Shown here: positions 61,091-64,000 of the stretch, one piece after another
Numbering within the stretch: position 1 is the first letter of the stretch
Layout of the letters: every line of letters starts with the position of its first letter
Assembly (NCBI GenBank): GCA_016124975.1
Contig: WGMP01000040.1
Location: 32,700 to 96,699 of the forward strand
DNA length: 64,000 nt
Direction of reading: 5' to 3'
Source: Phycisphaera sp.
GTDB taxonomy: Bacteria > Planctomycetota > Phycisphaerae > Phycisphaerales > SM1A02
Notes under the pieces: generated by a model
The model's input: the letters and a program-made list of their open reading frames with translations, nothing else
Told to the model about the DNA's origin: nothing
Database searches by the model: none
Program-made: the position numbers and the translations under genes

Positions 61091-62545
61091 ATGCGTCGCG
61101 CCGACGCCGACGCGGACGCGCGCGAGACGATCGTCGCGGTCGCGTCGCCGCCGGGCCGCGGCGTCCGCGGCATCGTGCGCGTGTCGGGGCCCGCGGCGCG
61201 CGCGATGGCGCGCGGGGCACTCGGCCTCGAGCCGCGGTCGCGCGGCATGATGCGCGCGCGCGTCGCGATTCCAGCCGATGCGCGCAACCCCGAGGGCGAG
61301 CCCGCGTGCGCCTGCCCTGTGCTCGCCTTCTGGATGGAGTCGGGCGCGAGCTTCACGGGCGAAGACTCGCTCGAGCTCGTCTGCACGGGCGCGCCTGCGC
61401 TGCTTGAAATCGTCTCGGACGCGCTCCTCTCGCACGCCCGCGCGGCGGGGCATCGCGCGCGGCTCGCGCAGCGCGGTGAGTTCGCCTATCGCGCGTTCCG
61501 TTCGGGCAGGCTCGGCCTCGAGGCGGCGGAGGCGATCGCTGCGCGGATCGCCGCCACGAACGACGCGGAGCTCACGGCCGCCGCCGAGCTCGCGCGCGGC
61601 GCGTTCGCATCGCGCGCGGGTTCGCTCGTCGCGCGCCTCGCCGAGACGCTCGCGCTCGTCGAGGCGGGGATCGACTTCACAGACCAGGAGGATGTCGTCG
61701 CGATCGATGCGGCGACGCTCGCGGCGCGGACCTCGTCGCTCGCCGTCGAGGCCGCCGCCCTCCGCGGTGCCGTCGGGTCGAGACGCGCGCACGCGGTGCC
61801 GCTCGTCGCCCTCGGCGGCGCTCCGAACGCAGGCAAGAGCTCGCTCTTCAACGCGCTCGTCGGTCGCACGCGAAGCGCCACGGGCGCGCTTGCGGGAACG
61901 ACGCGCGACGCGATCCTCGCGCGCGTCGCCGTGGCGCCGGGTCTCGAGGTCGACCTCGCAGACCTCGCAGGACTCGAGCCAGACGCCGCCGACGCGCGGT
62001 GCGACGCGCGCACGCCCGCAGCGATCGCAGAGGCCATGCAGCGCCGTGCGCGGGAGATCCTGCGCGTCGCCGACATCGTCGTGCGATGCACGCCCGTCGG
62101 GGCGGCGCGCGTCGCGATCGATGGCGGCAGCGGAGTCGAGGCGTCTGGCAACCGCGTCGTCGAGGTCGCGACCAAGTGCGACGAACCAGGCGCGTTTCCG
62201 CCCGACGACGCCGTCGCGACAAGCGCGCGCACGGGGGCGGGTCTCGATGCCCTTCGCAGCAGCCTCGCGGCTCGGCTGCGCGCCGACCAGGCGCTGCGGC
62301 GCGCGGAGCTCGCCTCGATCCTGCCGCGCCACGATGCGGCGCTGGCCGCCGCCGAGACGGCGCTCCGCGACGCCGCCGACCTCGCTGCGCGCGACGCGGC
62401 CGTGCAGCCGCAGCGGCTGCGAGACCCCGAGTTCGCGGCGAGCCTGCTCCGCGCCGCGCTCGACGCGCTCGGCGCGATCGCGGGCCCTGTCCATCCCGAC
62501 GATGTGCTCGGGCTCGTCTTCTCCCGCTTCTGCATCGGCAAGTGA
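61091..62545 (+). CDS. mnmE: tRNA-modifying GTPase MnmE (TrmE), with divergent G motifs
   Basis: A 484-aa MnmE protein. The N-terminal folate-binding domain begins ETIVAVASPPGRGVRGIVRV, with FTGEDSLELVCTGAPALL and QRGEFAYRAFRSGRLGLEAA. The G1 loop is GGAPNAGKSSLFNALVG, and ATGALAGTTRDAI is G2. It ends with the conserved LVFSRFCIGK. Two motifs are off consensus: G3 DTAG reads DLAG, and G4 NKxD reads TKCD. MnmE with MnmG modifies wobble U34 of certain tRNAs; the altered G motifs could change GTP affinity. It follows yidC by 5 bp. A longer frame upstream is a shadow of yidC. Confidence 0.92.
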   Translation: MRRADADADARETIVAVASPPGRGVRGIVRVSGPAARAMARGALGLEPRSRGMMRARVAIPADARNPEGEPACACPVLAFWMESGASFTGEDSLELVCTGAPALLEIVSDALLSHARAAGHRARLAQRGEFAYRAFRSGRLGLEAAEAIAARIAATNDAELTAAAELARGAFASRAGSLVARLAETLALVEAGIDFTDQEDVVAIDAATLAARTSSLAVEAAALRGAVGSRRAHAVPLVALGGAPNAGKSSLFNALVGRTRSATGALAGTTRDAILARVAVAPGLEVDLADLAGLEPDAADARCDARTPAAIAEAMQRRAREILRVADIVVRCTPVGAARVAIDGGSGVEASGNRVVEVATKCDEPGAFPPDDAVATSARTGAGLDALRSSLAARLRADQALRRAELASILPRHDAALAAAETALRDAADLAARDAAVQPQRLRDPEFAASLLRAALDALGAIAGPVHPDDVLGLVFSRFCIGK

Positions 62546-62550
62546 GCCCT

Positions 62551-62955
62551 ATGCCTAACGACCGACCGACCCTCGCCGTCCACGACACCGAGATCCGCGT
62601 GCGCTACCCGGAGTGCGACCCGATGGGCGTCGCCCATCACGCGACCTACCCGATCTGGTTCGAGATCGGCCGCACCGAAATGCTCCGCGCCCGAGGCGGC
62701 AACTACCGCGACCTCGAGGCGGAAGGCGTCCTCCTCGCGGTCGTGCGGCTCGAGGTGCGCTATCGCCGCCCCGCGCGCTACGACGACCTCCTCACTCTGC
62801 GGACGGAGCTGCGGCTCGCGGGCCCCGTCAAGATCGAGCACACCTACCGCCTGTCGCGCGACGGAGAACTGCTCGCGGAGGCGTCGACCACGCTCGCGTG
62901 CCTCGATCGCGAGGGCCGTGCGCGCGCGCTGCCGCAGAGCCTCGAGCTCGGCTGA
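62551..62955 (+). CDS. Acyl-CoA thioesterase (4-hydroxybenzoyl-CoA thioesterase-like hotdog fold)
   Basis: A 134-aa hotdog-fold protein. EIRVRYPECDPMGVAHHATY contains the catalytic Asp region of the 4HBT/YbgC family, and PIWFEIGRTEMLRARGGNYR follows. VVRLEVRYRRPARYDDLLTL and LLAEASTTLACLDREGRA are also typical. It hydrolyses an acyl-CoA or acyl-ACP thioester in the cytoplasm; the acyl group is unknown. The ATG lies 5 bp after the mnmE stop, so it is part of the yidC-mnmE operon. Confidence 0.9.
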   Translation: MPNDRPTLAVHDTEIRVRYPECDPMGVAHHATYPIWFEIGRTEMLRARGGNYRDLEAEGVLLAVVRLEVRYRRPARYDDLLTLRTELRLAGPVKIEHTYRLSRDGELLAEASTTLACLDREGRARALPQSLELG

Positions 62956-62974
62956 GCGCCGCGCGCTTCCGTGC

Positions 62975-62980
62975 TAGGAT
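62975..62980 (+). promoter_or_regulatory. -10-like box TAGGAT of a predicted leaderless promoter (lipoprotein)
   Basis: TAGGAT, within TGCTAGGAT, lies 6 nt upstream of the ATG at 62987. The AGGA inside it could also be read as a weak SD, so both modes are possible. Confidence 0.45.
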
Positions 62981-62986
62981 GCGGTC

Positions 62987-63571
62987 ATGATGACTACGCG
63001 CGTCCTCGCAGCGATCCTTCTCGCAACCGCGACCCTTCCCGTCGCCTGCACCGCTGTCTCGACCTACCCGCCGACCGCCGGTGCCACGCGCATGACGCCC
63101 TCTGTGTCGCCGGGCCCTGAGCTGATGGCCTCTGCGATCCGCGAAACGCATCGCGTGCGCGGCGAAGGCGAGCAGATCGTCTTCAACCTCCCCGCAGGCC
63201 TCGACGCAGGCACCTGGCGACGCGTGGCGTCGCAGCTCCCCGAGGGTTCGCGCGCGATGCGCGCGAGCGACGAGCGCGCCTACTCCGTGCAGCAGCTGCG
63301 TCTCTCGGGCGGCACCGCAGAGGTCGATGTCGCGTACCCAGAACGCGGCGTCTACCAGCTGATGACCGTGAAGTTCGAAGGCGGAGCACTCGTCCCGTGG
63401 CGCGTGCAGTGGGCCTACCGCTGGGTCATCCCCACGCCGATGCCGATCGCGAACGACCCGATGATCGCAGTCGAGGCCGCGGAGGCAGAGCGCGCGGCCG
63501 CCGAAGCATCGCCCGCAGCGACCGATCAGGTCGCCACCGAGGACGCGTCGTCGACCGACGCCGTCGAGTGA
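62987..63571 (+). CDS. Unidentified lipoprotein
   Basis: 194 aa with a lipoprotein signal peptide (RVLAAILLATATLPVAC, lipobox LPVAC). The mature domain of about 110 residues has strands such as EQIVFNLPAGLDAGTWRRVA and VYQLMTVKFEGGALVPWRVQ, ending WAYRWVIPTPMPI. A disordered acidic Ala/Glu tail closes the protein. The family is not recognised. It lies 31 bp after the thioesterase but has its own -10-like box, so it may be transcribed separately. A REP-like repeat array begins right at its stop codon. Confidence 0.7.
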   Translation: MMTTRVLAAILLATATLPVACTAVSTYPPTAGATRMTPSVSPGPELMASAIRETHRVRGEGEQIVFNLPAGLDAGTWRRVASQLPEGSRAMRASDERAYSVQQLRLSGGTAEVDVAYPERGVYQLMTVKFEGGALVPWRVQWAYRWVIPTPMPIANDPMIAVEAAEAERAAAEASPAATDQVATEDASSTDAVE

Positions 63572-64000
63572 GTCCGACGCGTGTCGTTCAGCAGACTGAA
63601 GTCTGCTGGCACACCTGGCTGGGGACTCCGACGCGTGTCATCCTCGCCAGAGGAAGCCGCCGCAGCGGCGACCGCTCAAACCTCGGGTGCCCGTGGACTT
63701 CAGTCCGCGGAACGGGTGGTGTCAGCCTTCGACTCCGACGCGTGTCGTTCCGCATGCTGAAGCATGCGGGCACCCCTGTGTTGGGGACTCCGACGGTTTC
63801 AATCGTGCGATACGAAAATCAGGGGTGCCCGCGGACTTCAGTCCGCGGAACGGGGGATGTCAGCCGTCGACTCCGACGGTTGGCGTTCCGCATGCTGAAG
63901 CATGCGGGCACCCCTGGTTTGGGGACTCCGACGGTTTCAATCGTGCGACACGACAACCACGGGTGCCCGTGGACTTCAGTCCGCGCAACGGATGATGTCA
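63570..64000. repeat. Array of paired REP-like palindromes in tandem units (runs off the right edge)
   Basis: Three tandem units begin with a GACTCCGACG-like sequence at 63570, 63731 and 63869. The last two are 138 bp apart; the first is about 161 bp because it carries the 63641-63681 element. Each unit holds two palindromes in opposite orientation: stems with a TGAA loop (63589-63608, 63750-63769, 63888-63907) and their inverted partners with a TTCA loop (63691-63710, 63829-63848, 63967-63986). Most are followed or preceded by GGCACCCC or its complement. This is the layout of BIME-type REP clusters. The array continues beyond the window. Confidence 0.85.
63641..63681. repeat. Dispersed two-hairpin intergenic repeat, copy 3
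   Basis: This 41-bp copy differs at 4 positions from the copy at 43299-43339. TCCTC-GCCA-GAGGA forms the first hairpin and GCCGC-CGCA-GCGGC the second. It replaces part of the first REP-like unit, as if inserted or recombined into the array. Confidence 0.65.

Noticed and set aside
63570..64000. CRISPR array at the right edge
   Set aside because: Units are 138 bp or longer with internal palindromes in both orientations; there are no short uniform repeats with unique spacers and no cas genes.

Overview
The window is GC-rich, densely coded bacterial DNA that reads as a planctomycete, most likely of the class Phycisphaerae. The evidence is a very large secreted beta-propeller/HEAT/PA14/cytochrome c dehydrogenase of the planctomycete type, a PEP-CTERM-like surface protein, a TMTC-like membrane protein with TPRs, and flagellar genes (fliD, fliS) beside a large surface-polysaccharide locus. 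parB with parS-like sites and the yidC-mnmE pair both suggest a chromosomal segment near the replication origin. No tRNA, rRNA, CRISPR array, transposase or prophage gene was recognised.

Layout. 0-8.6 kb: an unidentified partial gene, a YceI-like protein, the giant haem dehydrogenase, the PEP-CTERM-like protein and the TMTC-like protein. 8.6-14.1 kb: parB with four parS-like palindromes in its promoter and 5' coding region, a small gene, an unusually long fliD, and fliS. 14.2-29.2 kb: surface glycan locus (nucleotide-sugar dehydrogenase, flippase, two GT4 glycosyltransferases, acyltransferase-SGNH protein, O-antigen-ligase-like protein, methyltransferase, a large secreted protein, the GDP-L-fucose pair gmd/fcl, a WcaF-like acetyltransferase). 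29.3-30.8 kb: cysS. 31.4-35.7 kb: a tightly coupled four-gene operon of two unknown proteins, a MoxR-type AAA ATPase and a VWA-like (DUF2201-type) protein whose metallopeptidase motif has lost its catalytic Glu. 35.7-37.9 kb: an opposing three-gene operon with an ECF sigma factor. 38-45.7 kb: metG, a membrane protein, a secreted repeat protein, galactokinase, xylose isomerase and a sugar-nucleotide epimerase. 45.8-54.2 kb: a cobalamin-domain-like protein, envelope proteins, a methyltransferase, an EamA transporter, a GH29 fucosidase, a phosphoesterase and a DegT-type aminotransferase. 54.4-63.6 kb: lpdA, a histidine kinase-receiver hybrid, a phosphoesterase, yidC, mnmE, a thioesterase and a lipoprotein. 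The right edge is an array of paired REP-like palindromes.

Functional links. The glycan genes probably build, acylate and export a fucose- and uronate-type surface polysaccharide, while the secreted GH29 enzyme releases fucose from external glycans. Galactokinase, xylose isomerase and the epimerase fit general sugar use. The four-gene MoxR/VWA operon is the best candidate for an undescribed system: its partners are unrecognised, its subunits are translationally coupled, and its vMAP-like domain is predicted inactive.

Regulation. At least ten start codons lie only 6-7 nt downstream of a TAnnnT hexamer and lack a Shine-Dalgarno sequence, which suggests widespread leaderless transcription. Three divergent gene pairs carry two such boxes within 32-52 bp. 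Other genes use clear SD sequences. Two families of intergenic hairpin repeats are also present.
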